Shown one piece after another: positions 1 to 11,804 of a stretch of 64,000 bases of DNA (the first letter of the stretch is position 1; every line of letters begins with the position of its first letter). The stretch is from Rhodocollybia butyracea (lineage: Eukaryota > Basidiomycota > Agaricomycetes > Agaricales > Omphalotaceae). The notes below the pieces were generated by a model. The model saw only the letters and a program-made list of their open reading frames with translations. It was not told the DNA's origin and searched no databases. Location: assembly GCA_015501585.1 (NCBI GenBank), contig JADNRY010000102.1, positions 124,001 to 188,000 on the forward strand. Direction: 5' to 3'. The position numbers and the translations under genes are program-made.

Positions 1-492
1 AAAGGGCATAGAATATTGAACATTTGAGTGCCTGAGCATGTCATGGTCCATGGAAAATAAAATTGACAGAGCCAAAGACAACGAGGAACACTGGCGAACA
101 CTCGAGACAGATACGTCTTCGACACTTCATTTTTCCCCATATGTAGCGTTCTGGTAGGAGAAAAGGAGCGCACTAGTTGTCTTTGGGAGGGGCTTGAAGT
201 TAGCGAAGAAAACTTCGATAGCCGCATGCTCGTATGAAAGGTCAATGGCATGGAAGTAGGTTGAACAGAGACTTCCTTGTGATTATGAGTAATAATGAGA
301 GATATCGATATTACCGGGATCATGGCGTTATCAATGCATCAAGCTCAAGACCAAAAGTACTTGTTATGAGACTATTGTTATGAGCGATTGAGTTTGAGTG
401 TTTCGACTATGCAGCTCGGTTTTGGAATGCTCTTGAAATAAAGCTAAGCTTTAGCTCACAGATATAGCCGGCCTGTCGCACAGGCGAACATC
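1..492. other. Intergenic, no recognised feature
   Basis: I see no open frame with protein-like composition, no RNA gene and no clear repeat here. It is the upstream flank of the decayed kinase-like gene that starts near 493. Confidence 0.5.
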
Positions 493-2040
493 TTGGATTT
501 GGAAAGGCAACCATCGAACAGGAAGAAAGACGGAAAGATCTCCAGTACGTTGACAGAACAAAGCAAGAGTTTCTCTCCGGCGCCGACGGACCGCAACTCA
601 ACCTCTTACCATCACGACCTTGACACACTTGTAACTGAGCTCAGATATATGTTCGCAGCCACGGAGGACGACAAATTAGTCAAATATGCGGGTAATACAA
701 CGCTAGAATATGGTGGTCCGGGAGATGACGTGGACTGCTTTATCGCTCCCGTTCGAAAAGAGTGCCCCGGATTCTACATTCCCGTAGTGCGTCACGATGT
801 TCTTCTTTTTCGTTTACTCTCGATCGATCGTAGGTACCGATACTGCTATAATGCATTCCCCTTCCAACACTCTCTGGGATCGCGTCCACCAATGTCGCCT
901 GTCGAGTATTACACCGGATACTGGCATATCTGGGAGAATGGTCCACTTTCTGCTCCCATTCCACCCAAAGGCACATGTCTTTCTAGCCTTCATCGACATC
1001 AAGGACAAAGCCTTTCAGACGCTTCAGCATCCCTCGCTACTGGACTACTCAAGAGAGATGACTATTATCCCATTCCACTCTCCCTCTTGCAACACGAATT
1101 CGCAGCATTCAGCCAAAATGTCGTCTTCGGACCACTCGATCAAGATAAGGCACCCTCGCTTACAGGTGGAGAAGCGAAATTTCAGCACATTTCCTTACTG
1201 AAAACGAGCGAGAGCATAAATTCGGCGAGTTACTGTCTCAACTAATTGGTTGCAAAGTATCGAAAAAGAGATTTGGGTATTATGAAACTGACGGAGGCGT
1301 TGACTGATGATATGCTGTTGTTGGTTCTTCCGGTGCTTTTCAAGATCAAACTTGAAGATGCGAACGCTCTCTTTCAACTCGTACTCTATTACCTGGCGGC
1401 GCGCGCCTCATGCTCACGGATGATCGATGATGGTGAAAGACAAGTCTTTCCTCACTCCTCGTCGACATCGTTCACAATGCTACGTCGTCAGCTTTTTCCC
1501 TGGTGTTTGTCTTTGTCTTTGCTATACAAGCCCAAATGTACAAGCCTTCGGTGCAGTATATACGGAGGACCCATACATGGAGCCACTCTCGTCCTCTATT
1601 CCGCTCTATTTCAACGAGTTCAATACCACCTCTATGGAGACTCTTAGATTCTTGGCTTCACTCCGCTCTCTTTTCCGCTCTCTTCATGCGATTTACCGTG
1701 AGCCAAACAAGCACGCTGTCGACTTTGATCAAGTTATTTTTCCATATATCCGCTCTGACAAATCGTCTTGTGGCACCACAGTTCCATTCAAATACATCGA
1801 GCGCATTAACCAGATCCGCCTCGTATTCAGCGTTTGGACTGCAGCCAATCACAATATCACTGTCAAATTTGGATATGGCAAGTCGATGCGCACAAGGCAG
1901 CAGCGTGGTCTAATCTTGCTCCAGCTTTGTTGAACTATACCAATCTCAACGATGGATGGTGGATGGTGGTTATGGAGACTTTGGAGGATAGCGGGAAACC
2001 CTGCATCTCGAATTCTAGTCTGTTCAATTTAATTGATTAA
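493..2040 (+). pseudogene. Decayed protein-kinase-like gene (Agaricomycete family)
   Basis: Fragments in all three + frames read like one protein of the large Agaricomycete kinase-like family. In order: a beta-rich N-terminal part near 940-1200 (LPFHP, SLLDYSREMTIIPFH, QNVVFGPLD), a helix near 1290-1390 (ALTDDMLLLVLPVLFKI), the block FPYIRS...VPFKYIERIN near 1740-1815, and the N-lobe ending in GWWMVVMETLEDS near 1960-1990. The frame changes between blocks over distances too short for introns (for example near 1285), and in-frame stops occur (for example after LMLTDDR near 1425). The catalytic loop and DFG region expected after the N-lobe are missing; the sequence passes into a dispersed repeat at about 2050. 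The family assignment is from recalled pattern, not a search. I am fairly sure it is non-functional. Confidence 0.6.
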
Positions 2041-2049
2041 CCCCATACA

Positions 2050-2215
2050 TAGTCAACGGACGACTGCAGCGTATAAACCACAGTTAAGGAACAGGAGCTG
2101 AAATCGAAATCGATTGGCGCCGACACTCAGGCTGGTCAGCAGTATGCTATTCTAGTACTAGTACTTAGAGCTAGGGATCATACGTAGTGGATCTTGATAT
2201 GTCGGCTCAACAGTG
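2050..2215 (+). repeat. Dispersed repeat, copy 1
   Basis: This stretch (GTCAACGGACGACTGCAG ... CGACACTCAGGCTGGTCAGCAGTA ... CTAGTACTAGTACTT) aligns over about 160 bp with the minus strand of 16540-16700, with scattered substitutions. A further partial copy lies at 16388-16475. It sits where the kinase-like pseudogene is truncated, so it could be part of a transposable element that interrupted the gene. No terminal repeats or target-site duplication were found. Confidence 0.6.
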
Positions 2216-2658
2216 ACTTGCTAGCTGGCTTGAACTTGCGACAGGTGTCGTCACACCTCTTCCCTGCGCCTACTGCCTAACCCTAACCCCTTCTTTACCG
2301 ACGCCTTTGTGGGGCCAGTGCATTCAAACTGGTGAGCTTATTAGGCTTGGATCATGCAAAGTAGGGGTGGTGTTGAGATAGTAACTGTAAGTATCCTTTG
2401 TATAATATTTTTTGCTTTGGCTTTGCCATTTGTATTTTGTTTTATTTTGTTTCTGTGTTTCTACGTCCTTACATATCTGTATTTTGTAGTTTTGTCTCTC
2501 TCAGTTGTACTGATACAAACAACTGAGGCAAGACCTTTTCTTCTTCTATGTATCATTATTAATTTATCTATCATAGATTTACCTTTCATCTACAAATAGA
2601 AGCTATATCATATTCTCAACAAGGTTTCTCTTCAGAGTTCCCGGCTGATTGATCTTAT
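2216..2658. other. Intergenic; telomere-like hexamers and T-rich tract
   Basis: At 2277-2291 the sequence CCTAACCCTAACCCC holds two copies of the telomere-type hexamer. From 2400 to 2560 it is strongly T-rich. The last ~70 bp resemble the sequence just after the stop codon of the other DUF6534 gene (around 42480), so they are the duplicated 3' flank. No gene seen. Confidence 0.45.
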
Positions 2659-4529
2659 TTACAATTCCGGGTTAGTGTTCAGTATGGTAGAAAGCAAAAG
2701 CAAGCCTACTGATACTGTGTCGTCAGAATGAAATGCAGTATATGTTGGTGCATTGGTACCGTTGGACACAGTTGATAGTCGTGCTAAGTGAATCGAGCTC
2801 CATGGCCCGGGATCATTGCTGATATGCGCAGTAGTGTGTCTTATGTGTCGTCGAGTATTGAGCCTGTAAGTAGAAGATACCAAGTCAGGCATGAACTAGT
2901 ATACATATTCATTACAAACTTCTCACGTTGCAAGCATGCTGTTCATATATACTGCAACGTTAACTTTAAGAATCTTTGGAAGACTCTGTGTGTAATAACA
3001 TGCCACTCACATTTACTAGTAGTCATTAGAAATAGGACAAAGTAAAAGGTTCCAGGAACTGCAAGAAACTAGGAGTTGACTCTTCAGTAAACTGCAGGGG
3101 ATTTACTGGCACTTAGGATCTAATTCACGTACTAGAATAATTTCAAGTGCGGCAGCCAAGGTAGTCAATGCACCGCGATTGATGGCATTGACCATCAGCT
3201 TTTGTATCAGAGTATTGGTACTGTTGCCGGAGAATCTATGTCAACAATCTACGGTGGACCAGTCACCTAATGAGTAGGACAAACCTTTCCATTCCGGTTC
3301 TGTTGTTTCTCAGAATTAAGCATAATGACAGGGTAATCACAGCATCACATGCGAGGCTTGCAGCGCTTTGAACTACAAACACTGTCTGCCGTGATAATAT
3401 AGGTTTTGACATAAAATTCCATGGATAGTAGATTTGCTTCACTATACCTTTATGTCTTCTATTTGGCGAAGAGAACCAAGAATAGTACTAGTGTAGAATT
3501 GTAGCCTATATCTCTTCCTGTGACTCTTGTCCACTCACGTTATGACTCCCTGGTCTATTCAAAATATTAAGATGTTTTCAAAGTTATTAATCAAGTTAAA
3601 TTTCATACTTACTTAATCCAGCTCCTAATTGAGTCAAGGCTAGGGCCATCTATCATGCAAGGAAATGGTTTAGGAGGAGTTTCAATGACGCAAGAAAATA
3701 TTGACAATTAACAGAGTCGCAGCCTTTTGCTTGCTGTTCACTGTATCAAATGCCAGTTAGCTAAGTCCGCATGGAATTATGGATTCAACAAACAGAGAAA
3801 GATAACCCATGCAAAATACCTGTGATAATTGTTGAGTGAGGCCCGTATAGGATAGTAATACAACATTGAACCTACATTTGAACAATGAAAGCAGACAAAA
3901 ACTTGAAAATAAGGAGTCAATTTGCATAATAATGAGATGATAAATCTATTTACCCCTGCCAATAGTTGAGTCTTGCCAGAAATGAGTTCTACTTGCAAAG
4001 CCTCAATGGAGTTGTGCACCAACCGTATCAAGCCTATGAGTTTAAGTCATTTATCAACTAGCAAGGAGTAGACTGTGTCATACCATGTAACCAAAAAAAG
4101 TCCACCATCATCTCCAAAGCCATTGACAAATGCCTGGTATGTTGCCCCAAAGAGGGCTGATATCTGTACTGTCTCAGTCACTCTGTTCCAGAGCAATGAG
4201 TTGCATTCAATTCAGATTGTCGGTCGACGGTGAATGATGAGAAATAAATACGGTGAGACCACTTACACCAAGAAAACTACCTAGTATAGCTGTGAAGAAG
4301 AAAATTCAAGTTACTGGATGCGAAACATACTGTCAGCTTCACACCCCAATGATCATTGGAGTACCAATGAAAATAAAGCCAGGTTTGCAGGAGGCCAACA
4401 CCATAGAGACTACACTGATCGTGAGTTGCCTAGATAGCTTAACAAGCACTACTATATAAAGACTTACATAGTTGCAAGCCACAATGCTACAAGCCATACA
4501 CCATATGTTGAATCTAGCGGGCTAGCCAT
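2659..4529 (-). pseudogene. DUF6534 membrane protein, copy 1 (probably decaying)
   Basis: On the minus strand exon after exon matches the intact gene at 40578-42497, with introns at the same places. It starts ATG at 4529 (MASPLDSTYGVWLVALWLAT) and includes SAASLACDAVITL...NNRTGMER, TNTLIQKLMVNAINRGALTT, and the family signature KLYMNSMLATLNTR before a stop at 2659. DUF6534 proteins are multi-pass membrane proteins of unknown function, expanded in mushrooms. Two lesions stand out: exon 3 reads CTA TAC TAG where the paralogue has TTA TAC CAG, and the donor after the exon coding for WLDTVGAQ is lost (CAACTC instead of CAGGTT), so read-through meets TGA. A downstream acceptor and a weak in-phase donor could rescue both, so a shortened protein remains possible. 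Confidence 0.6.
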
Positions 4530-4900
4530 GACAAATACGCCGACGGGGAATAAGTAAATAAGCTCTTGAAACTTTGAAAGTGCGAGCCTTATAAACATGA
4601 TGGGTGACTAGCGACCATAATAGGTAGCATTGTACTGCCATCGCTATTATCAACCAATGCAACACATACTCGCGGCTCCACCATCCCCGTGGTGTGAGAT
4701 TCAGGCACGAGTGCAAAATGACCGGACTGCAATGTTCGATATGTTCGGCATACGCTGAGGCCTCGAAGATGTAGAGACAAGAGATTCCGGTGGTGCACCG
4801 TCTTGTCTTCCAAGTTCCATGCTACAGAACTAAAGACACTACAACTAAAAGGTGATCCCTATTATCTTGATCTTCCTCTTCCCAGTGCCCCTTCCTGCTA
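4530..4900. other. Intergenic, upstream of DUF6534 copy 1
   Basis: This holds the promoter side of the minus-strand gene at 2659-4529. An open minus frame at 4589-4813 has no recognisable motif and I do not support it as a gene. Confidence 0.4.
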
Positions 4901-4906
4901 TTGCTT

Positions 4907-5212
4907 ATGGATGACGAATATCATACTATCGCCGATTTCAGCGGTTTGATGCATCGGATTCAAGCTGGACAAGAAGGATTAGATGCTATTCTTAGGTTTA
5001 CACGCGTAGAATACTGTATAGTAATTAACGAGCATAAGGCCCCGGGGTCGGACGTGTTACGCATTAATTTTGATGACCATCAAGTTCAAGGCTTGTTGTT
5101 ATCCGTTATGCATTGCTTTCTATGGGAAATTAATACTTTTCAGGTAGTAACTATATCCTGTTACGCTTTACGAATGGGAATATACTTCCATGCTCGGCCC
5201 TGTTCGTGTTAG
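4907..5212 (+). other. Unrecognised coding-like ORF
   Basis: An ATG at 4907 opens a frame of 101 codons starting MDDEYHTIADFSGLMHRIQ. The first two thirds look protein-like (alternating hydrophobic and charged residues, ...LDAILRFTRVEYCIVINEH...DVLRINFDDHQVQGLLLSV). The last third does not, and a donor-like GTAGTAAC occurs near 5144, so a first exon or a gene fragment is possible. I do not recognise the family. Confidence 0.25.
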
Positions 5213-6632
5213 GACTGGGAAAATCGTTCCATGCTCGGTTCTGTTACGTTACGGGAGCGTATGGTTGTAGTTATACACGATAGGGCAAACGTTGATTGTT
5301 TCACCCCCTTAAGTTCATCTGCACCCAAAACTTCAACACGAACGGTAACCCTTCTAGTGGTCGGTCCTTGAGCAGGATAACGGCCTCCCGTAAGCATCCT
5401 AACATTGAGATCCACCTGAGATCCCGAAATTTGTTCGCCTGAAGCATTTTGGAAGCTTTCTGGCACGGTGTTGTATCACCCAAAAACGCACCATCTGTCT
5501 TGAGGATTTTCGATGTCACTATCTATCACTATCATGTCTTGATCATGTCTATGAAATTGTTTTTATAAATGTTACCGAAGAGATCCAACCTCCCCGGCCA
5601 GCACGAGCTTTCGAAGAAAAACGGCAGGAGGCGATGAATCTCATTGTCGAGCGCTACGTCCGAAACGGTTTCTTCGCGCTGATAAGTATCTTCCGAATGA
5701 TCCCGTACTTGACAAACTAACTCCGGGGTTTCCTAGACTGCTGAGGTTTAAGAGCTTGGGAGATGTGGGATTTGTTACTGTCGTCTTGCTTGGTTACGTG
5801 GATTGTGTCTTTTCTTTACATTTTAGCTGAAACTCCTCCTGAGGATGCAAAGGACCTCGAGTGGACCAAAATCCAACACTGAATGTCCTCATAATAGTTA
5901 GTGTAAAGCTTATGCATATATCGCCAAATAAGTTCTCAACCATGCTGATAAAAGCCAAGTTTTGACATCATCAGGACTCAGGCTTCAAAGTGCCTGGAGA
6001 TTGGGAACTTCGACTTGGGCCGGCGTTGAAATACTTCATCAGTACAGTAGTGCCGCTTAAGAATAAAATGATGGATTTGGTCAGAGCGATTCACAGCAGA
6101 CATAATATTTAATACGCACTTCTCATACGCTCTCGAGGAAAGACACGACTAGAAAACAATAACGATAGACATTGCTGGTGCAAGTTCATAGACTGGTTCG
6201 CGAAAGTGTAGAAATGAATTCAAATTCACCTCGAGGCCGAGTTCGATTCGGTCAGGAAGACTCTTCCGTGGTGAATTTGACGTGACAATATCTAGTATAC
6301 GCCGGGTATACGCAGATCGCAGTGAAATAGACCTGCAGGAAAACGTAGAACCAGAGTTGCCATCGTCGTACATTGAACTTGTCCGTTTTTGAAACTTTGG
6401 TTCACAGCGTCGAGATGCAACTCTTCTTTCTTTAAACAACTACTACCCACTCTCCACCTTATATTATTCTCCGGCCCATCGAATCGATATATACTGCAAA
6501 AAAAAAAAAAACGTTGGAAGGACATATCGGAGGAAAGGCACTCGCCACAGAATCAGAATCACCTCGTTCAAGGCGTCTCCCTTCAAATCCAACGGCACAG
6601 CGTTCTGGTTCAGTCGATATACCCGAACATCT
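5213..6632. other. Gene-poor stretch with short coding-like fragments
   Basis: A fragment at about 5580-5730 (+) reads PPRPARAFEEKRQEAMNLI and then stops. A minus fragment at 5209-5466 contains RRVTVRVEVLGADE. Neither can be joined into a gene. A run of 13 A lies at 6497-6510. Confidence 0.35.
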
Positions 6633-6931
6633 ATGGACTGCGACCCTCCAGAATATTCGGAACCAGAGTCGCGAAATTCGTCTAGCCCAACTTCTTACGC
6701 TCGAAAGGCCTGGCCACTTGTACGCCCTCTACGCTCATCGACATCTAAAACCAAGTGTTTCTTAGATTTGACAAAGTCGTTTCTATCCCTTTCCATCCTA
6801 GACCCAACACTCGCCTAATACTCAGACTAAGAAACGTATTCGCCGAGGCAATCCGATGTGACCCGCCCTACGACCTGGTGATCTACTCCCCATTGGTTCG
6901 ATCGACGATGTACCGTCGCATCACAGAATGA
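6633..6931 (+). other. Unrecognised coding-like region
   Basis: Two overlapping + frames look coding. One begins at 6633 (MDCDPPEYSEPESRNSSSP). The other ends at TGA 6929-6931 and reads LRNVFAEAIRCDPPY...YSPLVRSTMYRRITE. A possible acceptor (AAACCAAG) at about 6750 could link an upstream exon to the second frame. The composition is convincing for at least the last ~60 codons, but I do not recognise a family and cannot fix the start. Confidence 0.3.
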
Positions 6932-7296
6932 ATAATCCCGCCTAACAGCCTGAGTTTGTGCATGAGCGCTCGGGCTTCCAAACGTTGACGTCGACGCTAA
7001 GCCCTGGGCATAATGTGCCAGTTCGTATCAGCTCCTATCGACTCACGACGAAAAGAGCCAGAGGTTAACAGATTGACACTCTATAATTCATCCTTTGTGC
7101 CCGTACAACAGGAAGAATAGGTGGAGCGGCAGCGGCACAGCGAATTTCCGTGACCGGGTGTTATAAACGAGGCCAACGAAGATTGGAAAGCATAAATTGA
7201 ATCATAGCGGGTAGTCGATTCACAAGCGCAACGCACATAAAACATACCATAGAAAAGGATTCAGTGACATTGTTGGTGTTATGATACCTCGTGAAT
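6932..7296. other. Intergenic, 3' flank of RPS10
   Basis: Downstream of the stop of the minus-strand RPS10 gene. No recognisable gene, RNA or repeat. Confidence 0.5.
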
Positions 7297-7863
7297 CTAC
7301 TCTCCTCTCGGAGCACCCCGTCCGACACCAGCAAACTGTGGCCTGAATTCACCAGGGGCACCCTCCTCCTTCTTCCTGTATTCGCCACGGTCTCCACCGC
7401 GGTCACCACGAGGTGCACGATAAGCACCGTCGCCGCCACCTTGACGTACGCCGGCCGGACGAGGGGGACGCGCAGCCTTTTTGTGAGTGGCAGGGACGAT
7501 TTCAGCAGGGAGGTGTAGCCTGTTGGCGAAGACAGGATTAAGATAAGAGCACGGAGACAAGAACCACGCAACGTACCATTCCCGAAGGTACTCGACACCT
7601 TCTGGGGTCAGTGTGTAGTAATAGTATTGCCACGAAAACTGAGTCTTGACGAATCCTCTCGAGGTCAGACTTTGAAGCGCCTTGATGACTTGAAGATTGG
7701 GAACTTCGAGTTCCTCGTGTTTGGGAGCATTGAAGTCTTTTTTTCGCGACCATAACGCCCTCTGTACGATGCTAGGTAAGAAAGAGGATAATAATAATAG
7801 TCGATACGCACCTTTGAAGAGGTTTTCGTAGATGGTCCTACGGTTATCCTTGGGAATTATCAT
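7297..7863 (-). CDS. RPS10: 40S ribosomal protein S10, with an apparent 1-nt frameshift
   Basis: This is the eS10 protein of the small ribosomal subunit. Exons on the minus strand are 7812-7863, 7577-7761 and 7297-7519. Exon 1 gives MIIPKDNRRTIYENLFK, exon 2 carries the S10 core (DFNAPKHEELEVPNLQVIK, SLTSRGFVKTQFSWQYYYY, TPEGVEYLREW), and exon 3 gives LHLPAEIVPATHKK and a Gly/Arg-rich tail ending GAPRGE. Introns of 50 and 57 nt have GT-AG ends. After splicing intron 1 the conserved EGVMVA is read, but the following codons need six A and the sequence has seven (plus-strand T7 at 7738-7744), which shifts the frame before KKDF. Total exon length is 460 nt, not a multiple of three. In a single essential gene a base-calling error is the likeliest cause. 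Expected length is about 152 residues. Confidence 0.93.
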   Translation of the reverse strand: MIIPKDNRRTIYENLFKGAYRLLLLSSFLPSIVQRALWSRKKDFNAPKHEELEVPNLQVIKALQSLTSRGFVKTQFSWQYYYYTLTPEGVEYLREWYVAWFLSPCSYLNPVFANRLHLPAEIVPATHKKAARPPRPAGVRQGGGDGAYRAPRGDRGGDRGEYRKKEEGAPGEFRPQFAGVGRGAPRGE

Positions 7864-8245
7864 ACTGTTCTTTCTAGATGGGAATTTCGAGTCAGAATCG
7901 GAGCTACTTGACAGTAAAGAGCATTATACGCACTTTTATACGCTGTCGAGCGAGTGACACGACTACGAAAAATGAAATACCAAATATCAGCAAAACGACA
8001 TCCAAATCGCAAAAGCGCAATCCAATCCCCAAAATCCCTTCTACCCATCCAAATTCTTCCAAAAAGCCGCAGCACTCTCAAATTCACATCCTGAATCCAT
8101 AAACTATACTCACTCGACGAGTTTGGGGCGGAAATTCCAGAGAACGGACTGCGAAGACGAAACCGCGTAAGAAGGATGATTGGACAAACAATGACAAATA
8201 GACTTATTTCCACTTTGGGAAAGTTCAAAGCGTCTCTTTACTTTG
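7864..8245. promoter_or_regulatory. Shared divergent promoter of RPS10 and COQ4
   Basis: The 382 bp between the start codons of RPS10 (minus, 7863) and COQ4 (plus, 8246) must hold both promoters and 5' UTRs. I see no unambiguous TATA box or other named site. Open frames here have no protein-like composition. Confidence 0.6.
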
Positions 8246-9246
8246 ATGTCTCTACGGCGGCTTGGTGCTAATATACGCTCTATACACACGCAAACTCCAG
8301 CATATCCAGGTCATATTCAGCTCAATGCCTTTGAAAACGCGTTTCTTGCTGTTGGCTCAGCCGTAGTTTCTCTGATGAATCCATACAGAGCAGGTACGAG
8401 TTATTCTTATTATCATTATCTACATTCACTGACTTGTTCAACGCACAGACCTTATAGCAGCTCTCGGAGAAACTACCGCTGGCTCATCTCTTCCAAAGCT
8501 ACGAGACATCATGCTCGCAAACCCCGAAGGCAGACAAATTCTCAAAGACAGACCCCGTATAAACACCCGAACAGTCGATATGGATGCTCTCGCGCGCTTA
8601 CCAGCCAATACTTGGGGTCGTACATACATAAACTGGCTCGAACGAACAGGCGTCACGCCAGATTCCAGAGAACCCGCAAGTCTTAGCCTACCTTCGTTCT
8701 CAATTCAAAATATCTAACATGTACTGTATGCTCATACAGGTGCACTACATCAACGATCCAGAACTAGCCTATGTCATGCAGCGTTACCGCGAATGCCACG
8801 ACCTCTACCACTGCATAACCAATTTCTCGGTGAACGTCGAATCCGAACTCGCAGTCAAGTATTTCGAATTCGCCAACCTCGGATTACCGCTCGCTGCAAT
8901 ATCAGCTATCGGTGGACCACTTCGTATCCTTTCCAATGCAAAAAAGCGCGATAGATTATTCTCCGAATATGTTCCATGGGCATTAAAGACTGGAAGTACT
9001 TCGAGGTGTTTGATTAGCGTATATTGGGAAAAGAGGTGGGAGCAGGATGTGGAAGAGTTGCGGAGAGAGCTGGGGATTGTGGATTCGCCGGCAAGGTGGC
9101 CGAAATCCAAAAAGACGTTGGACGTTGACTCGGACGCTTCTTTCAATTTGGCGAATTCGAATCCTGGACCTGGGTCTGGGTCTCAGTCCGGTAATGAAAC
9201 CGATAATACGAGTCATGCTCCAGGAACTGTCCCTCCTATTGGTTAA
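8246..9246 (+). CDS. COQ4: Ubiquinone biosynthesis protein COQ4, mitochondrial
   Basis: COQ4 is a mitochondrial matrix-side protein needed for coenzyme Q synthesis; it organises the CoQ complex and has been linked to C1 oxidative decarboxylation of the ring. Exons are 8246-8393, 8449-8675 and 8740-9246, giving 293 residues. Visible family features are the N-terminal helix after a basic mitochondrial-targeting start (MSLRRLGANIRSIHTQ), LIAALGETT...KLRDIMLANPEGRQIL, WLERTGVTPDSREP, and the metal-binding motif H-D-L-Y-H followed after 11 residues by E (about residues 150-166). Intron 1 is GT-AG (55 nt). Intron 2 (8676-8739) begins GCAAGT, a GC-AG intron; splicing there restores the conserved REP-VHYINDPELAYV. 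It is divergently paired with RPS10. The C-terminal ~35 residues are Ser/Gly/Asn-rich. Confidence 0.95.
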
Positions 9247-11456
9247 GAACGTATGTACCTCGCGACCATTATACCGGTATCGGTACGTCTGCGTTGCTTA
9301 ATCTCTCTTAATCTCCTCTCATATACATGTTATTCTTATCTTAGCTTTCATGTCGAGAGCTATTCTATAATCCCTTGAGGCCGGAGCCCCTGATGAACAT
9401 GTAGAACGGCTGTAAACGATACGTTGGGATTAAGACGCTCACGATGATCGGTCTAACGATAAAGCCAGGCGATTCGAGTAATTAAATGCGATATCGGTGG
9501 ATATCCCACCTAATAGTAATAGAACGACGAGGGCTCACTACATGTCCCAAAAAAATCCGCGTTGAGATTCTCTTCTGGATTCGAAAAGAAGCAAATGCCT
9601 GAGTGTCGCTGGATCCTGATGAGAAGGAGGGTGGGGTCACAGAAGTGCGGAAGAACATGCACCGATAGCATATGCATCTGTCGCCATCGTGCTGGGTCGT
9701 GGGTCCATTTGCCTGCCTCTCCCGTCCCCAACAAGACATATATTCATGTTTCGCGCGTTTCCCAGGTTGAACAGTTCGTGATCGAGTTCTCGGCATAAAA
9801 AACATAGTAGTAACGGAATTGCTATTAATCAATTAATCAACGTCGTAACGTACGACAGAAACAACTTGTAGCAAGACATCCATCCCAACCATGGTTGGGA
9901 GGAGCAGGACGGACGATTCGGAATATGAGCATTAGTGCAGTTTTCCCCACCATTATAATTACTCGTTAAATATAGCGAGTCAGGGGAAGTGATGACGAAA
10001 GTACGTCGTCGGTGGGGATCGCGTCAGATCAGTGGGGATGTAGGGAAAAAGAGAATCCAAAAGAAGAAAAAGAAGGCAAAGAAGGAGCAATATACAGAGA
10101 AAGGGGAAGAAAAACATGAGGGATTTTTGGTATATTTTTGGTATAGTGAACAATTTATGAATATCGACTCGTTCTTCGAAAAGCGTCAGAGAGCTGGGGT
10201 ACAAAGCCCTTGCATACGATCCCCACATCTTCCAAGTAGACTGGCTTTTTGAGCCATATGCGGCGTTCTGAGCTTGTCTCTAGCCTCAACAGAACATCCC
10301 GAGCACGAACGCGAAGTGGAAGTGGAATTAGAACAACAGGAACAGGTTGAGCTCTTTCTTCTGCCCGCTCGATAGCGCCAGGCTCGGGATTGGGTCAGCA
10401 GGGATACCTACCTCGGAGTCGAAAGACAGCGCCGCCTCCGCCGCCAAACACATATGGTAATGTATACAGATACCGGTCCATAGACTAAGTCTTAGGAGGT
10501 GGCGAGAAAGTCACGGTAAGGACTCAATGCGCAATCGACAAGTGGATGAATTGGTGCTTCAGTTAGGCAGCTAGGCAGCTTGGTGCTACTGGCGCTGAGC
10601 GCTGAGTGTCTGACCTTGCCGGTAACTAATCATCGTAAATACTCAATAACTAATCAATACCTTCTTATCGTTTCTTATCGTATCCGATGGACTTGTGCGA
10701 TTGGTCCCTCCCTGTGAAAAAATTTACCCACACACTAGTTCTCCTCAAGCTCCGAGTTCTTTTGCCCATCTTCTTCTTCCCTGTGAGTCGGAAATCTGAT
10801 GGAAGGACTGGAGAATATTGAGAATACCAAGTATTTTCTAAACCCGCACGTACTAGTCCTTATAATGCTATGAGTGAAGATGATTCCTGAATCGGGTCGA
10901 ATCATGCTACTTACTTTGACGTCTGGATCACTTCATGTCCATCTCCAATATATCCATATGGATCGCCAGTACGGCAGGCTGGTCGATGGTGCTAGATGAT
11001 GAGTTGTAGCTCGAGCGAACAGAACTTTTTTCGCTGTGCCCGAAGATCGTCAGGTAAACTTTACAGCAAAAAATCAGAAGAGATTCTTAGTAATTCAAAC
11101 ACGATCTCAAAGAATCGAATCATCATCACGAGTAGCCCAAAAAAAAATACATTAAGGTTTTTGGGGGATTCTATCTATCTGCTTTAAGTACATATCATCA
11201 CAAGGGTTGGACGTGAACAAAAAGTCATAGCACAGCAAAAGGCACCAAGTGCGCCAAGGAAGAACGAAAAACAAACCAAATACAGTAGAGACATTCACTT
11301 TTTTAAACATGTTCTGCTAGACGATGCATACTTCGTACGAAAAAGCTCAGATTCTCACCTGTGCTCTCGGGCCTAGTTCCTTGATTACCTCGACTGCAAT
11401 CAAGATCTCACCCAGCTGGCGTCTTAATTGCAATCACCACCTTCTCGCCCCTCCTC
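9247..11456. other. Intergenic, no supported gene
   Basis: I find no frame with convincing protein composition on either strand. The minus frame at 9482-9832 lacks any motif. A purine-rich tract (AAGAAGAAAAAGAAGG-like) lies at 10046-10125, and short repeated words (GGCAGCTAGGCAGCTTGG, GCGCTGAGCGCTGAG) lie at 10564-10610. Confidence 0.4.
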
Positions 11457-11804
11457 CTACGGCGGTATGTTGGAACTTTCCTTGGACGCGTCCCACTCAT
11501 CGAGCAAGTAGGGCAGGCACAGCGAGTCCCGAATAATTAATGACCTGTATCTATGTTCCCATTGCGATTTTTCTAAATCCGATGAGGAATCCAACTCACA
11601 TTCTCCACCTGATCTCCATTTCTCTGAGTGCTTCTTCAAAATACTAGGCGCGTCTCTTTTCCCACCTAAACCTAATGCTATCTGTCCATCCTCCGTCGAC
11701 GACGTGCTGTTCAGCGACAAGCGGGCGAAAGTTTGCGGAAGTTTGATGGAATAACGAGTAAGTATGGCGCGGATGAAGATTTTTCTCTTCCAGTCTCGCG
11801 GCAT
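11457..11804 (-). other. Possible exon of an unrecognised gene
   Basis: The minus frame contains a polar, acidic stretch (SSTEDGQIALGLGGK, LKKHSEKWRSGGE, SSSDLEKSQWEH). A well-formed GT-AG intron (GTGAGT...ATACAG) spans about 11544-11598; after it one frame reads CACPTCSMSG. A similar CSCPTCSVG can be read in an alternative frame near the end of the neighbouring gene at 12598-13511. I cannot join these into one consistent model and do not recognise a family. Confidence 0.25.

Noticed and set aside
7860..8228. 122-codon minus ORF between RPS10 and COQ4
   Set aside because: Lies in the shared promoter; composition is not protein-like and it overlaps the RPS10 start.
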